Origin: Actinomycetota bacterium
GTDB lineage: Bacteria; Actinomycetota; Actinomycetes; S36-B12; CAIYMF01
Assembly: GCA_009699025.1 (NCBI GenBank)
Contig: WLOZ01000146.1
Location: forward strand, 1 to 5,754
Direction: 5' to 3'
DNA: 5,754 nt
Below, piece after piece: positions 5,377 through 5,754 of the stretch. Each line of letters opens with the position of its first letter. Position 1 is the stretch's first letter. The translations under genes and the position numbers were made by a program. The notes under the pieces are model-generated. The model was not told the DNA's origin. It made no database searches and saw only the letters and a list, made by a program, of their open reading frames with translations.

Positions 5377-5754
5377 CTACGTCGACGCCATGTCGACGAA
5401 CCTCGAGTAGTGGCCCTGGAAGGCCACGGTGATGTTGCCCGTGGGTCCGTTGCGATGCTTGGCGACGATGAAGTCGGCCTCGCCGGCGCGCGGCGATTCG
5501 CGCTCGTAGGCGTCTTCGCGGCTGATAAGAATGACGAGGTCGGCGTCCTGCTCGAGCGATCCCGACTCGCGGAGGTCGGACAGCATCGGCTTCTTGTCGG
5601 TGCGCTGCTCGGGACCACGGTTGAGCTGCGAGATGGCGACCACCGGAACCTCGAGCTCCTTGGCGAGCAGCTTCATCTGGCGCGAGAACTCGCTGACCTC
5701 CTGCTGGCGCGACTCGACCTTGCGACCGCTGGTCATGAGTTGCAGGTAGTCGAC
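5377..5754 (-). CDS. dnaB: Replicative DNA helicase DnaB, C-terminal 125 residues, runs off right edge
   Basis: The visible part begins with the Walker B motif VDYLQLM, followed by VESRQQEVSEFSRQMKLLAK, the H3 motif AISQLNRG, the H4 segment LRESGSLEQDAD and AKHRNGPTG, which carries the arginine finger. The protein ends GHYSRFVDMAST. These are the core RecA-like motifs of the hexameric helicase that unwinds DNA ahead of the chromosomal replisome. The N-terminal domain and Walker A lie outside the window. No intein interrupts the visible stretch. The wording is that of actinobacterial, probably Microbacteriaceae, DnaB. The gene is convergent with the operon and ends in a nested inverted repeat that may be its terminator. 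Confidence 0.97.
   Translation of the reverse strand, partial: VDYLQLMTSGRKVESRQQEVSEFSRQMKLLAKELEVPVVAISQLNRGPEQRTDKKPMLSDLRESGSLEQDADLVILISREDAYERESPRAGEADFIVAKHRNGPTGNITVAFQGHYSRFVDMAST

Overview
This window is high-GC and looks like an actinobacterial chromosome. The right edge carries the C-terminal end of the replicative helicase DnaB, whose wording resembles Microbacteriaceae DnaB. GTG starts, leaderless-looking genes and terminators without a T-tract fit this. The family assignment comes from memory of DnaB sequences, not from a search.

Layout: (1) Positions 1-242, minus strand: the start of a secreted lipoprotein gene that runs off the left edge. It has a clear lipobox and possibly a YHYH-type domain. 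(2) Positions 243-320: a short divergent control region. It holds a good sigma-70-type promoter for the lipoprotein and two near-identical 14-bp palindromes sitting on its -35 and -10 elements. (3) Positions 321-938, plus strand: a TetR-family repressor, the obvious candidate to bind those palindromes and control both genes. (4) Positions 939-1204: non-coding, with a terminator-like hairpin and a nested palindrome. (5) Positions 1205-4722, plus strand: a compact four-gene operon. It encodes a 44-residue small protein, a 12-helix membrane protein of MFS/nucleotide-translocase (NTT)-like type with three 21-residue N-terminal repeats, a Cache-like/HAMP membrane sensor with no output domain, and a soluble protein with a GNAT-like layout. 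(6) Positions 4723-5376: a 654-base stretch with no convincing gene but several strong stem-loops, between the convergent operon and dnaB. (7) Positions 5377-5754, minus strand: the 3' end of dnaB.

The operon is the most interesting part. Its genes overlap by 8 bases, or lie 20 and 2 bases apart, so they are probably made together. A ligand sensor without a kinase, cyclase or methyl-accepting domain, next to a transporter-like protein with a repetitive cytoplasmic tail and a divergent acetyltransferase-like protein, suggests a membrane signalling or uptake complex in which the partners supply the output. This is inferred from gene order and domain layout; no function can be proved from the sequence alone.
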